A stretch of DNA of 64,000 bases from Metapseudomonas sp043392685. Lineage in GTDB: Bacteria > Pseudomonadota > Gammaproteobacteria > Pseudomonadales > Pseudomonadaceae. The stretch lies in the NCBI GenBank assembly GCA_043392685.1, contig JBHZGM010000001.1, one strand, 5' to 3'. How positions within the stretch are numbered: position 1 is the stretch's first letter; each line of letters opens with the position of its first letter. The notes under the pieces were generated by a model. It worked only from the letters and a program-made list of their open reading frames with translations, was not told where the DNA came from and ran no database searches. Shown piece after piece: positions 1-8,422 of the stretch. The translations under genes were made by a program, and so were the position numbers.

Positions 1-20
1 TCTTGTCCGAGGCATTCGAT

Positions 21-404
21 ATGGTTCGCCCCCTGATCTGGCTTCCCTTGCTCGCTCTTTTGCTGGCCGGTTGCAGCACCAGCCCCTTTGGCGGCAGCGA
101 TTCGGCCCACGGCTACAAGGCCGAGGGCAAGGCGTCCTATTACGGCTCCCGCCACCACGGCAAGCGCACCGCCAGCGGCGAGCGCTTCGACCAGCACGCC
201 CTGACCGCCGCCCACCGCACCCTGCCCTTCGGCACCCGGGTGAAGGTGACCAACCTCAACAACGACCGCACAGTGGTGGTCCGCATCAATGACCGCGGTC
301 CGCACGTTCGCGGCCGGATCATCGACCTGTCGCGCGAAGCCGCCGAACGGCTCGGCATGCTCCGCGCCGGCGTGGCGCCCGTGCGGGTGGAATCCCTCGA
401 CTGA
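21..404 (+). CDS. RlpA-like double-psi beta-barrel lipoprotein
   Basis: Small (127 aa) outer-envelope lipoprotein. The first 18 residues form a lipoprotein signal with lipobox L-L-A-G-C (Cys18). The rest is one RlpA-type double-psi beta-barrel: it opens with a G-K-A-S-Y-Y-G-like stretch, continues T-A-S-G-E-R-F and A-A-H-R-T-L-P-F-G-T, and ends I-N-D-R-G-P. Family members are septal-ring lytic transglycosylases or peptidoglycan-binding relatives. Full-length RlpA of P. aeruginosa is much longer and carries a C-terminal SPOR domain that is absent here, so this is an RlpA paralogue and not RlpA itself. The ATG at 21 is chosen because the lipobox then sits at the normal distance; a TTG at 3 is in frame. 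Only 13 bases separate it from the next gene. Confidence 0.85.
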   Translation: MVRPLIWLPLLALLLAGCSTSPFGGSDSAHGYKAEGKASYYGSRHHGKRTASGERFDQHALTAAHRTLPFGTRVKVTNLNNDRTVVVRINDRGPHVRGRIIDLSREAAERLGMLRAGVAPVRVESLD

Positions 405-417
405 CTGGAGACTCACA

Positions 418-795
418 ATGAGCGAAGAACGCAAATCCGGCCTGCAGGTACGCCGGGAAGTGATGGGCGACGCCTTCGTCGACCGCGCCCTGGGCAATGC
501 CACCGAATTCACCCAGCCGCTGCAGGACTTCGTCAACGAGCACGCCTGGGGTGGCGTGTGGAATCGTGAAGGCCTGCCGCGCAAGACCCGCAGCCTGATC
601 ACCCTCGCCGCCCTCACCGCCCTGAAGTGCCCGCAGGAGCTCAAGGGCCATGTGCGCGGTGCGCTGAACAACGGCTGCACGGTGGAAGAAATCCGCGAAG
701 CCCTGCTGCACTGCGCCGTCTACGCCGGCGTTCCCGCCGCCATCGACGCCTTCCGCGCCGCCCAGGAAGTCATCGACGACTACCAGAAGTCCTGA
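418..795 (+). CDS. carboxymuconolactone decarboxylase (CMD) family protein
   Basis: A 125-aa all-helical protein of the CMD/AhpD-like fold. The run R-S-L-I-T-L-A-A-L-T-A-L followed by C-P-Q-E-L-K-G-H, and E-E-I-R-E-A-L-L-H-C-A-V-Y-A-G, match the PcaC-type core motifs. PcaC decarboxylates 4-carboxymuconolactone in the protocatechuate branch of the beta-ketoadipate pathway. No other pca gene is nearby, so the substrate here is unproven and a thiol-peroxidase-like or other decarboxylase role is possible. The ATG at 418 follows a GGAG about nine bases upstream; an in-frame upstream start would run back into the preceding gene. Confidence 0.8.
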   Translation: MSEERKSGLQVRREVMGDAFVDRALGNATEFTQPLQDFVNEHAWGGVWNREGLPRKTRSLITLAALTALKCPQELKGHVRGALNNGCTVEEIREALLHCAVYAGVPAAIDAFRAAQEVIDDYQKS

Positions 796-856
796 CACCC
801 GCTCATCCGTAGGCTGCGCGGTGCGCACGGCGCCCCCTGCCCAAAACGCTTCCCAC

Positions 857-1798
857 TCAGATCCAGCCGGCCCACTGCAGCAGGAACAGGCCGATATTGG
901 TGGTGACCACAGCCGCCAGGGTGGTGATCACGATGATCGCCGCCGCCAGTTCGTGGTTGCCATTCACCGCGCGGGCCATGACGAAACTCACCGCGGCGGT
1001 CGGGCTGGCGAAATAAAGGAAGAGGATCGCCAGGTCGGCGTTGCGGAACCCGCACAGCCACGCGCCCAGCGTCGCCAGGATCGGCAGCCAGACCATCTTC
1101 ATCAGGCTGGCGCTGACGGCGATGCTGCCGCTGGAGCGCAGGGACGCCAGCGACAAGGTGCCACCGATGCAGATCAGTGCCAGGGGCAGGGTCAACTGCG
1201 CGAAGTATTCGCCCGAGGTGAGCAGCCACTTGGGTAGCGGCAATTGCCAGTACGCCACCGGCAAGGCAGCCAGCACGCCAATGATCAGCGGGTTGCTGAT
1301 GATGCTCCGGGCCAGGCTCAGCGGATCGCTCTTGGCATTCGGGCTGTAGATCGCCAGGACGATGGAGGACAGCGAGTTGTAGCTGAGGATCACCACCGCG
1401 CCGAGGATACTGCCCACCGACAAGCCGTAGTCGCCGTACATGCTGGTCGCCAGCGCCAGGCCAACGATGCCGTTGTTGCCGCGAAAGGCGCCCTGGGTAT
1501 AGATGCCGCGATCCTCGGCCGGGCAACGCAGGATGGCCCAGCCCCAGCCGATCAGGAAACACAGGATGGTGGCCGCAATGAAGTAGCCGATCATTTCCGG
1601 TTTCAGCGCGGCGCCGAGGTCCGCCCGGACGATCCCGAGAAACAGCAGGGTTGGCATGGTGCCCTTGAACACCAGTGACGACGCGGTGTTGATGAACGCG
1701 CCATCGATCCAGCCAAGGCGCTTGAGCCCCACCCCCAGGAACAGCATGGAGAACACCGGCGCGGTGATGCTGAGGGTCTGCTGGACGACGGCGAGCAT
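857..1798 (-). CDS. AEC family transporter (auxin efflux carrier type permease)
   Basis: A 313-aa inner-membrane protein made almost entirely of hydrophobic segments (about ten), in the two five-helix halves typical of the AEC/bile-acid-symporter superfamily. Motifs include F-R-G-N-N-G-I-V-G-L-A-L-A in the first half and L-P-L-A-L-I-C-I-G-G-T-L-S in the second, both hallmarks of MdcF/YfdV-like permeases. Bacterial members export or import small organic acids, for example malonate. The gene stands alone and converges on the CMD-family gene, so context gives no substrate. Start is the ATG complement at 1796-1798. Confidence 0.85.
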   Translation of the reverse strand: MLAVVQQTLSITAPVFSMLFLGVGLKRLGWIDGAFINTASSLVFKGTMPTLLFLGIVRADLGAALKPEMIGYFIAATILCFLIGWGWAILRCPAEDRGIYTQGAFRGNNGIVGLALATSMYGDYGLSVGSILGAVVILSYNSLSSIVLAIYSPNAKSDPLSLARSIISNPLIIGVLAALPVAYWQLPLPKWLLTSGEYFAQLTLPLALICIGGTLSLASLRSSGSIAVSASLMKMVWLPILATLGAWLCGFRNADLAILFLYFASPTAAVSFVMARAVNGNHELAAAIIVITTLAAVVTTNIGLFLLQWAGWI

Positions 1799-1861
1799 GG
1801 GGCAACCTTGGCGGCGGGAATAGTTAGGCGGCTAAGGATACCAACAGCGGAGGGGAAATTT

Positions 1862-1895
1862 CCTTGTGGGGGCGATTTCCTTCGTCCCCACAAGG
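1862..1895. repeat. Degenerate GTGGGGGCGA-family palindrome
   Basis: A ten-base inverted repeat (CCTTGTGGGG ... CCCCACAAGG) around a short spacer just past the 3' end of roxR. Its arms match the outer arms of the longer GTGGGGGCGAATTCATTCGC elements found elsewhere in the window. It may double as a transcript end for roxR, but no clear U-run follows. Confidence 0.6.
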
Positions 1896-1914
1896 AAGTG
1901 GCAAATGCAGGCGG

Positions 1915-2475
1915 TCAGCGGCGCACCGGCCGCTTCTGCAGCTTGCGTTGCAAGGTCCGGCGGTGCATGCCCAGGGCGCGGGCGGTGGCGGAGATGTTGC
2001 CGTCGTGCTCGGCCAGCACACGCTGGATGTGCTCCCACTGCAGGCGGTCCACCGACATCGGGTTTTCCGGCACCAGGCTGTCCAGGTCGGCGTGTTCCGA
2101 GAGCAGCGCAGTCAGCACGTCGTCAGCGTCGGCCGGTTTGCACAGGTAGTTGGTGGCGCCGCGCTTGATGGCCTCCACCGCGGTGGCGATGCTCGAATAG
2201 CCGGTGAGGATCACCACGCGCATTTCCGGGTCCAGTTCCAGCAGCTTGGGCAGCAGGACCAGGCCGGAGTCGCCGTCCATCTTCAGGTCGAGCACCGCGT
2301 AGTCGGGCAGGTCGTCCTTGGCCATCGCCAGGCCTTCCTCGGCGGAGCCGGCTACCGACACCCGCAGGCCACGACGGGTCATCGCCCGGGCCATGACGCG
2401 GGTAAAGGTGGCGTCGTCGTCCACCAGCAGCAGATGGGGTTGTTCTTCGCCTTCGATCAGGGGTTCGTCAGTCAT
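1915..2475 (-). CDS. roxR: RoxR/RegA-type redox response regulator
   Basis: DNA-binding response regulator (186 aa) of the RegA/PrrA/ActR class. The N-terminal receiver domain has L-L-L-V-D-D-D, the phospho-acceptor Asp in V-L-D-L-K-M-D-G, Thr in I-L-T-G-Y and Lys in C-K-P-A. The short C-terminal FIS-type helix-turn-helix ends N-I-S-A-T-A-R-A-L-G-M-H-R-R-T-L-Q-R-K-L, the signature of this class. It lies 24 bases downstream of the sensor gene on the same strand, so the pair is one operon. In Pseudomonas RoxSR controls the cyanide-insensitive terminal oxidase and other respiratory or redox genes. Confidence 0.93.
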   Translation of the reverse strand: MTDEPLIEGEEQPHLLLVDDDATFTRVMARAMTRRGLRVSVAGSAEEGLAMAKDDLPDYAVLDLKMDGDSGLVLLPKLLELDPEMRVVILTGYSSIATAVEAIKRGATNYLCKPADADDVLTALLSEHADLDSLVPENPMSVDRLQWEHIQRVLAEHDGNISATARALGMHRRTLQRKLQKRPVRR

Positions 2476-2499
2476 CTCGCTTCCTCTTCGTCAAGGCAC

Positions 2500-3756
2500 T
2501 CAGGCGACGCCATAGGTGCGCGGCAGGCGCAGCTCCGTCAGGGTGCCGCCCTCCTCATGGTTATAAAGTTTAACCGTGCCGCCGGCACGGGTAACGCTGG
2601 CCTGGCTCAGGAACAGGCCAAGGCCGAAGCCCTTGCCCTTGGTGGTGAAGAAGGGCCGGCCCAGTTGCTCGGCAATGGCCAGGGGAACGCCAGCGCCGTG
2701 GTCGCGGATGGTCAACACCATCCACTGGTGGTCCCAGTTGATGCGGATATCGAGCTTTTCCGGGCAGGCGTCGGCGGCGTTGTTGAGCAGGTTCAGCAGG
2801 GCCTGGGTCAGGTCCGCCGGGGGTTTCAGCCGAGGCGCCACGCCGAGGCCCATGCACTGGTAGCGGTAGGTGGCCTCCGGACGCATCAGGTGCCAGCGAT
2901 TCAGGGTGACTTCCAGCCACTCGATCACCGATTGCTCCACCACCGCCTGGCGACGATCCGCTTCGGCGGCACGCACCAGTTGCTGGAGGGTGTCCTTGCA
3001 GAGCATCACCTGCTCCTGCAGCAGGGCCAGGTCGTCCTGCAGGCCTGGCTTGTCACCGTGCTCCTGGCGCAGTTCCTTGAGCAGCACGCTCATGGTCGCC
3101 AGCGGCGTGCCCAGTTCATGGGCGGCGCCGGCGGCCTGGGTGGCCACGGCGAGGAGCTGCTGGTCACGCATGCCTTCTTCGCGGCGCACCGCCTGCAGCT
3201 GGTCCTGGCGACGCAGCTCCTCGGCCATGCGGGCGACGAAGAAGGTGATCAGCGCCGCCGCCAGGGCGAAGCTCAGCCACATGCCGTAGATCAGCAGCGA
3301 TTCGCGCTGGCCGGTAGGCATTTCCAGCGGATGGAACAGCACCAGCAGCAAGGTGTAGGCCGCCAGCGCAAGGCCCGCCAGGGTCACGGTGTAGAGCCAG
3401 GGCAGGGTCGCCGCGGCGATGGTCAGCGGCACCAGGTAATAGGAAACGAAGGGGTTGGTGGATCCCCCGGAGAAATACAGCAGCACGCTGTGGATGATCA
3501 GGTCGAAGCCCAGCTGCACCGCATACTCCAGCTCGGTCACCGGCCAGGGCCCGCGCAGGCGCAACGCCGAGCCCACGCAAAGGACCAGCGAGACGCCGAG
3601 GGTCACGCTCAATGCGACCCAGGGCAGTTGCAGCAGTTGGGTCTTGTAGGCGAGGCCGACCGAGCCGGCCTGGGCGGCCAGGACAAGGATGCGGATCAGG
3701 GTCAGCCGCAGCAGGTTCTGGCGGCTGGCAGACAGTAGCTGTACGGGTTCGAGCAT
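2500..3756 (-). CDS. roxS: RoxS/RegB-type sensor histidine kinase
   Basis: A 418-aa membrane sensor kinase. Six hydrophobic segments fill roughly residues 20-180 and include G-G-S-T-N-P-F, the conserved quinone-sensing heptapeptide loop of RegB proteins. The dimerisation domain has the phospho-acceptor His213 in A-A-H-E-L-G-T-P-L-A. The ATPase domain follows with N-L-L-N-N-A-A-D-A (N box), D-H-G-A-G-V-P (G1) and G-K-G-F-G-L-G-L-F-L-S-Q (G2). The ATG at 3756 has an AGGGAG ribosome site; an in-frame start at 3819 lacks one. Regulation of respiration by ubiquinone redox state is known for the family. Confidence 0.93.
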   Translation of the reverse strand: MLEPVQLLSASRQNLLRLTLIRILVLAAQAGSVGLAYKTQLLQLPWVALSVTLGVSLVLCVGSALRLRGPWPVTELEYAVQLGFDLIIHSVLLYFSGGSTNPFVSYYLVPLTIAAATLPWLYTVTLAGLALAAYTLLLVLFHPLEMPTGQRESLLIYGMWLSFALAAALITFFVARMAEELRRQDQLQAVRREEGMRDQQLLAVATQAAGAAHELGTPLATMSVLLKELRQEHGDKPGLQDDLALLQEQVMLCKDTLQQLVRAAEADRRQAVVEQSVIEWLEVTLNRWHLMRPEATYRYQCMGLGVAPRLKPPADLTQALLNLLNNAADACPEKLDIRINWDHQWMVLTIRDHGAGVPLAIAEQLGRPFFTTKGKGFGLGLFLSQASVTRAGGTVKLYNHEEGGTLTELRLPRTYGVA

Positions 3757-3859
3757 GGGCACTCCCTGGAATCGCCGGAGTATAACCAAGGCGCACCCCG
3801 GCCCGCCTCTGTGCGGCAACTCGCCGCAGTGGGGATAATTGGCGGATACAACCTAATCC

Positions 3860-3959
3860 TGTGGGGGCGAATTCATTCGCAAAGAGACGCGCAGCGTTCC
3901 CGTTCCTGGCACCAGGGCAGGCCTGCGGCCTGCATAGCAAATAAATCGCCCCCACAAGG
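3860..3959. repeat. GTGGGGGCGAATTCATTCGC extragenic palindrome, copy 1
   Basis: A long imperfect inverted repeat of about 100 bases. The left arm is TGTGGGGGCGAATTCATTCGC, the right arm AAATAAATCGCCCCCACA, and a smaller inner hairpin (GCAGGCCTGCGGCCTGC) lies between them. It fills part of the gene-free stretch 3757-4102 between the divergent roxS and SIMPL genes; nothing else was recognised there. At least seven related copies occur in the window. Confidence 0.85.
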
Positions 3960-4102
3960 CACTCAGCCACCGTCACACTGGAACATCGGTCCCAATTCCT
4001 GGTCAATTTGCATCGCCGTTAACCCGAACGGCCGGATACCTTCGTCCACTATGGCGAATCACCGCGCAACCCGTGCGGAACCCTGTCCCACAAGGAGTCG
4101 AC

Positions 4103-4819
4103 ATGCCCAAGTTCACCCGTCTCGCCGCCGCTCTCGCCCTCTGCGCCGCCAGCCTCGGCAGCCTTTCGGCCCAGGCCGCCGACGAAGCCCGCTACAACCA
4201 GGTGGCAGTGCGTGCCGAAGTCAGCCAGGACGTCGCCCACGACCTGATGCACGTCACTCTCTATAGCGAATCGCAGAACACCGACCCGGCCAAGCTGGCC
4301 GACGAGATCACCCGCACCCTCAACAGCGCCGTGGAGAAGGCCCGCAAGGCCAAGGGCGTCACCGTCAGCCTGGGCAGCCGCAACAGCTACCCGGTGTATG
4401 ACGAGAAGGGCCAGAAGATCACCGCCTGGCGCGAACGCGCCGAACTGCGCCTGGAAAGCGCCGACTTCGCCGCCCTGTCCCAGCTCAGCGCCGACCTGAT
4501 GGGTCAGCTGAAGATGGCCGGCATGAACTTCAGCATCGCCGAGAAGACCCGCAAGACCCACGAAGACGACCTGATCAAGCAGGCCGTGGACGCCTTCAAG
4601 GCGCGCGCCCAACTGGCCACCGACGCCCTCGGCGGCAAGGGCTACAAGCTGGTCAACCTGAATCTGAACAGTGCCGGCTTCCAGCCGCCGCAGCCGATCA
4701 TGATGCGCGCCATGGCCGCCAAGGGTTACGCCGATGCAGCCGCCGTACCGGAGATAGAAGCCGGCAACAGCCGCGTCAGCGTCAGTGCCGACGGCACCAT
4801 CGAAGTGCAGATGCCCTGA
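4103..4819 (+). CDS. SIMPL (DUF541) domain periplasmic protein
   Basis: A 238-aa exported protein. Residues 1-23 form a Sec signal peptide ending A-Q-A-A-D. The rest is a SIMPL/DUF541 domain, recognisable from the start Y-N-Q-V-A-V-R-A-E-V, the region L-G-S-R-N-S-Y-P-V-Y-D-E-K-G-Q, and the C-terminal V-S-V-S-A-D-G-T-I-E-V. The family (YggE, BP26) forms periplasmic or outer-membrane-associated oligomers; roles in oxidative stress have been reported but no biochemical activity is agreed. The ATG at 4103 has an AAGGAG site seven bases upstream, giving the signal peptide the right N-terminus. It sits between roxS and the dipeptide locus, as its counterpart does in P. aeruginosa. Confidence 0.85.
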   Translation: MPKFTRLAAALALCAASLGSLSAQAADEARYNQVAVRAEVSQDVAHDLMHVTLYSESQNTDPAKLADEITRTLNSAVEKARKAKGVTVSLGSRNSYPVYDEKGQKITAWRERAELRLESADFAALSQLSADLMGQLKMAGMNFSIAEKTRKTHEDDLIKQAVDAFKARAQLATDALGGKGYKLVNLNLNSAGFQPPQPIMMRAMAAKGYADAAAVPEIEAGNSRVSVSADGTIEVQMP

Positions 4820-5031
4820 TCCGGCACGGGGCGCCATCACATCCGGAGTGGCGCCCTCCCCCTTCCCACGGCCTGGATTTGCAGAATTGCGACAGGCGCT
4901 TACAGCTTTATTCCGCCGACTACACTCTTTCCCGTCCGGCTATTGCCTCGGGCATATGCCCTGCATAGCTTCTCGCAAGGCCCCCACAAGGGGCCCCTCA
5001 CGATGACAAACAGAATAAACATGAGGTCAAC

Positions 5032-6633
5032 ATGCGTAAAAACGCCGTCATCCAGGCACTTGTCGCGGCTGGGCTGATCGCCAGCGCACCCTTCGCCAGC
5101 GCTGCAAGCAACCTGGTGTTCTGCTCCGAAGGCAGCCCCGCCGGTTTCGATCCGGGCCAGTACACCACCGGCACCGATTTCGACGCCTCCGCCGAAACCG
5201 TCTTCAACCGCCTGACCCAATTCGAGCGCGGCGGCACCGCAGTGATCCCGGGCCTTGCCGAGAAGTGGGACGTTTCCCCCGATGGCCTCACCTACACCTT
5301 CCACCTGCGCAAGGGCGTCAAGTTCCACACCACCGATTACTTCAAGCCGACCCGCGACTTCAACGCCGACGACGTGCTCTTCACCTTCCAGCGCATGCTC
5401 GACAAGGACCACCCCTTCCGCAAGGCGTACCCCACCGAATTCCCCTACTTCACCGACATGGGCATGGACGCCAACATCGCCAGGGTGGAGAAGGTCGACG
5501 ACAACACCGTCAAGTTCACCCTCAACAGTGTGGATGCAGCCTTCATCCAGAACCTGGCCATGAGCTTCGCCTCCATCCACTCCGCCGAATATGCCGACCA
5601 GCTGCTCAAACAAGGCAAGGCCGCCGACATCAACCAGAAACCCATCGGCACCGGCCCCTTCGTGTTCAAGCGTTACCAGAAGGACGCGCAGATCCGTTTC
5701 ACCGGCAACAAGGACTACTGGAAACCCGAGGATGTGAAGATCGACAACCTGATCTTCTCGATCAGCACCGATGCGTCGGTACGCATGCAGAAGCTCAAGG
5801 CCAATGAATGCCAGATCACCCTCTTCCCGCGTCCGGCCGACCTGGAAGCGCTGAAGAACGACCCGAACCTGAAGATGCCGTCGCAGCCGGGCTTCAACGA
5901 TGGCTACATCGCCTACAACGTCACCCACAAGCCGCTGGACAAGCTCGAAGTGCGCCAGGCGCTGGACATGGCGGTGAACAAGCAGGCCATCATCGACGCT
6001 GTCTACCAGAGCGCCGGCCAGTTGGCGGTGAACGGCATGCCGCCGACCCAGTGGTCCTATGACGAGACCATCAAGGACGCCGGCTACAACCCGGACAAGG
6101 CCAGGGAGCTGCTGAAAGCCGCAGGCGTTGCCGAAGGTACCGAGATCACCCTCTGGGCCATGCCGGTGCAGCGCCCGTACAACCCCAACGCCAAGCTGAT
6201 GGCCGAAATGCTCCAGTCCGACTGGGCCAAGGTGGGCATCAAGGCCAAGATCGTCACCTACGAATGGGGCGAGTACCTCAAGCGCGCCAAGGCCGGCGAA
6301 CACGACACCATGCTGATCGGCTGGAGCGGCGACAACGGTGACCCGGACAACTGGCTGGGCACCCTCTACGGCTGCGACGCGGTGGACGGCAACAACTTCT
6401 CCAAATGGTGCGACGCCAGCTACGACAAACTGATCAAGGAAGCCAAACGCACCACTGACCAGGCCAAGCGTACCGAGCTGTACAAGCAGGCCCAGCACAT
6501 CCTGAAAGACAACGTGCCGATCACCCCGATCGCCCACTCCACCGTCTACCAGCCGATGCGCAAGAACGTGCAGGACTTCAAGATCAGTCCGTTCGCGCTC
6601 AACTCCTTCTATGGCGTGAGCGTCGGCGAGTAA
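5032..6633 (+). CDS. dppA1: Dipeptide ABC transporter substrate-binding protein (DppA1-like)
   Basis: A 533-aa periplasmic SBP_bac_5-family protein with a signal peptide of about 24 residues (ending S-A-A-S). The mature start N-L-V-F-C-S-E-G-S-P-A-G-F-D-P-G-Q-Y is the DppA fold entry, and G-W-S-G-D-N-G-D-P-D-N-W is the usual peptide-backbone/N-terminus contact region. It should deliver di- or tripeptides to DppBCDF, encoded 6 kb downstream. It is very similar throughout to the third binding protein at 10628 (long identical runs), so they are recent paralogues. The ribosome site is a weak GAGG ahead of ATG. A strong terminator follows, partly separating it from dppA2. Confidence 0.93.
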   Translation: MRKNAVIQALVAAGLIASAPFASAASNLVFCSEGSPAGFDPGQYTTGTDFDASAETVFNRLTQFERGGTAVIPGLAEKWDVSPDGLTYTFHLRKGVKFHTTDYFKPTRDFNADDVLFTFQRMLDKDHPFRKAYPTEFPYFTDMGMDANIARVEKVDDNTVKFTLNSVDAAFIQNLAMSFASIHSAEYADQLLKQGKAADINQKPIGTGPFVFKRYQKDAQIRFTGNKDYWKPEDVKIDNLIFSISTDASVRMQKLKANECQITLFPRPADLEALKNDPNLKMPSQPGFNDGYIAYNVTHKPLDKLEVRQALDMAVNKQAIIDAVYQSAGQLAVNGMPPTQWSYDETIKDAGYNPDKARELLKAAGVAEGTEITLWAMPVQRPYNPNAKLMAEMLQSDWAKVGIKAKIVTYEWGEYLKRAKAGEHDTMLIGWSGDNGDPDNWLGTLYGCDAVDGNNFSKWCDASYDKLIKEAKRTTDQAKRTELYKQAQHILKDNVPITPIAHSTVYQPMRKNVQDFKISPFALNSFYGVSVGE

Positions 6634-6640
6634 GCCGGCA

Positions 6641-6666
6641 AACGGGGCCTTCGGGCCCCGTTTTCC
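6641..6666 (+). terminator. Rho-independent terminator after dppA1
   Basis: CGGGGCC-TTCG-GGCCCCG hairpin with a UUCG tetraloop followed by TTTTCC. It starts eight bases after the dppA1 stop and lies just before dppA2, so dppA2 is expressed by read-through or from its own promoter. Confidence 0.9.
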
Positions 6667-6688
6667 TCACTGTCCACAAGGAAGACCG

Positions 6689-8269
6689 ATGCGCCGACGC
6701 CTATTGCCCCTCGCTCTCTGCCTTCCCCTCCATACCTTCGCCAGCCAGGCACTGGTGGTCTGCACCGAAGCCAGCCCGGAAGGCTTCGACATCGTCCAGT
6801 ACACCGCCGCGACCACCGCCGATGCCTCGGCCGAAACCGTCTTCGACCGCCTGGTGCAATTCGCTCCCGGCAGCACCCGCTTGCAGCCGGGCCTCGCCGA
6901 GAGCTGGACCATCAGCCCCGACGGCCTGGTCTACGAGTTCCAGTTGCGCAAGGGCGTCAGCTTCCACAGCACGCCCTGGTTCACCCCCAGCCGCGAGTTC
7001 AATGCCGACGACGTGCTCTGGAGCTTCCAGCGCCAGCTCGACCCCGCACATCCCTGGCACAAGCTCTCTCCGCGCGGCTATCCCTATATGGAATCCATGG
7101 CCTTTTCCCAGTTGATCGAGCGTGTCGAGAAGCTCGACGACCACCGCGTGCGCTTCACCCTGAGACACCCGGAGGCGCCCTTCCTCGCCGACCTGGCCAT
7201 GGGCTTCACCTCCATCTATTCCGCCGAGTACGCCGACCAGTTGCTCAAGACCGGCCAGACCGAGCGGCTCAACCGCGAACCGGTCGGCACCGGGCCTTTC
7301 GTCTTCGAGCGCTACCGTAAGGATTCGCAGGTCCGCTTCCACGCCAACCCGACCTACTGGGCAGGCAAGCCGGCTGTGGACAAGTTGTTGTTCGCCATCA
7401 CCCCCGATCCCAACGTGCGGGTGCAACAGCTCAAGGCCGGCGCCTGCCAGATCGCCGTGTACCCGCGCCCTACCGACATCGCCAGCCTTCGTCAGCAAGC
7501 AGGGCTCAAGGTGCTGGAACTGGATTCCCTGCTGGTCGCCTATGTCGGCCTCAACACCCGCCATCCACCGCTGGACGACGTGCGCGTGCGACAGGCCATC
7601 AACCTCGCCTTCGACAAACACGCCTACCTTCGTGCGCAGTTCGGCGAAGGCAACGCCAGCATCGCCGTGGCGCCCTACCCGGCCAGCCTGCTGGGCTACA
7701 ACGACAAGCTGGAACCCTGGCCCCACGATCCCGAAAGAGCGCGCCAGCTGCTGGCCGAGGCCGGCTACAAGGACGGCTTCAAGCTGGCCATCTGGACCCG
7801 CCCCGGTGGCGGCCCGACCAACCCCAACCCCGGCATCGGCGCACAGATGCTCCAGGCCGACCTGGCCGCCATCGGCATCAAGGCAGAGATTCGCGTCTAT
7901 GAATGGGGTGAGTTGATCAAGCGCGCCAAGAATGGCGAGCACGATCTGGTGTTCATGGGCTGGGCCGGCGACAACGGCGACCCGGACAACTTCCTCACCC
8001 CCAACCTGTCCTGCGCCGCAGCGCGCTCAGGGGAAAACCAGGCAGGTTGGTGTGACGAGAAATTCGACGCGCTGATCCGCGAGGCCCGCGCCATCACCGA
8101 CCCCGCCCGCCGCGCCGAACTCTATCGGCAGGCGCTGGCGATCTTCCACGAACAGGCGCCGTGGATCCCCCTCGCCCACCCCAAGCAGTTCGCTGCCGTG
8201 CGCGAAGGCGTGGAGGGCTTCCAGTTGAACCCGATGGGCTCGAACAACTTCGCCAGGGTGAAGCTGTAG
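6689..8269 (+). CDS. dppA2: Dipeptide ABC transporter substrate-binding protein (DppA2-like)
   Basis: A 526-aa SBP_bac_5 periplasmic binding protein. Its signal peptide is the first 18 or so residues (ending T-F-A-S). It has the same overall architecture as its neighbours (V-C-T-E-A-S-P-E-G-F-D, G-W-A-G-D-N-G-D-P-D-N-F) but is clearly more divergent than the 5032/10628 pair, so it probably recognises a different peptide set. It lies 55 bases after dppA1, beyond a terminator, and an AAGGAAG precedes the ATG. Its stop codon TAG forms the first bases of a repeat element (GTAGGGGCGAATTTATTCGC). Confidence 0.9.
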   Translation: MRRRLLPLALCLPLHTFASQALVVCTEASPEGFDIVQYTAATTADASAETVFDRLVQFAPGSTRLQPGLAESWTISPDGLVYEFQLRKGVSFHSTPWFTPSREFNADDVLWSFQRQLDPAHPWHKLSPRGYPYMESMAFSQLIERVEKLDDHRVRFTLRHPEAPFLADLAMGFTSIYSAEYADQLLKTGQTERLNREPVGTGPFVFERYRKDSQVRFHANPTYWAGKPAVDKLLFAITPDPNVRVQQLKAGACQIAVYPRPTDIASLRQQAGLKVLELDSLLVAYVGLNTRHPPLDDVRVRQAINLAFDKHAYLRAQFGEGNASIAVAPYPASLLGYNDKLEPWPHDPERARQLLAEAGYKDGFKLAIWTRPGGGPTNPNPGIGAQMLQADLAAIGIKAEIRVYEWGELIKRAKNGEHDLVFMGWAGDNGDPDNFLTPNLSCAAARSGENQAGWCDEKFDALIREARAITDPARRAELYRQALAIFHEQAPWIPLAHPKQFAAVREGVEGFQLNPMGSNNFARVKL

Positions 8270-8366
8270 GGGCGAATTTATTCGCCAAGCAGACCGCAGG
8301 TCTGCCCCTGGAAGTCCGAGCGGGCACGACTACCCTCTCCCCAACCCTCTCCCTGAAGGGAGAGGG
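8266..8366. repeat. Half REP-like palindrome plus CCCTCTCCC hairpin
   Basis: The interval between the convergent dppA2 and mdpA genes holds two elements. First is a half copy of the GGGGCGAATTTATTCGCC palindrome followed by the inner GCAGACCGCAGGTCTGC hairpin (8266-8311). Second is a perfect ten-base inverted repeat CCCTCTCCCT-GA-AGGGAGAGGG at 8345-8366. A hairpin of the second type recurs at 20358-20379. Confidence 0.75.
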
Positions 8367-8422
8367 AGCTATCCGCAGTCCTGTAGCGGCTTCAGTCGCG
8401 AAAGCAGGCCGAAGACCTGCCC

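Noticed and set aside
21..404. Calling the first gene rlpA
   Set aside because: It lacks the SPOR domain and is far shorter than RlpA; it is a paralogue.
418..795. Naming the CMD-family gene pcaC
   Set aside because: No protocatechuate pathway genes nearby and the family is functionally mixed; a symbol would overstate the evidence.
1864..3738. Very long open frame (over 600 codons) antisense to roxR-roxS
   Set aside because: It is a high-GC shadow frame: low-complexity Gln/His/Ala/Gly composition, no ribosome site and no domain, while both opposite-strand genes have complete motifs.
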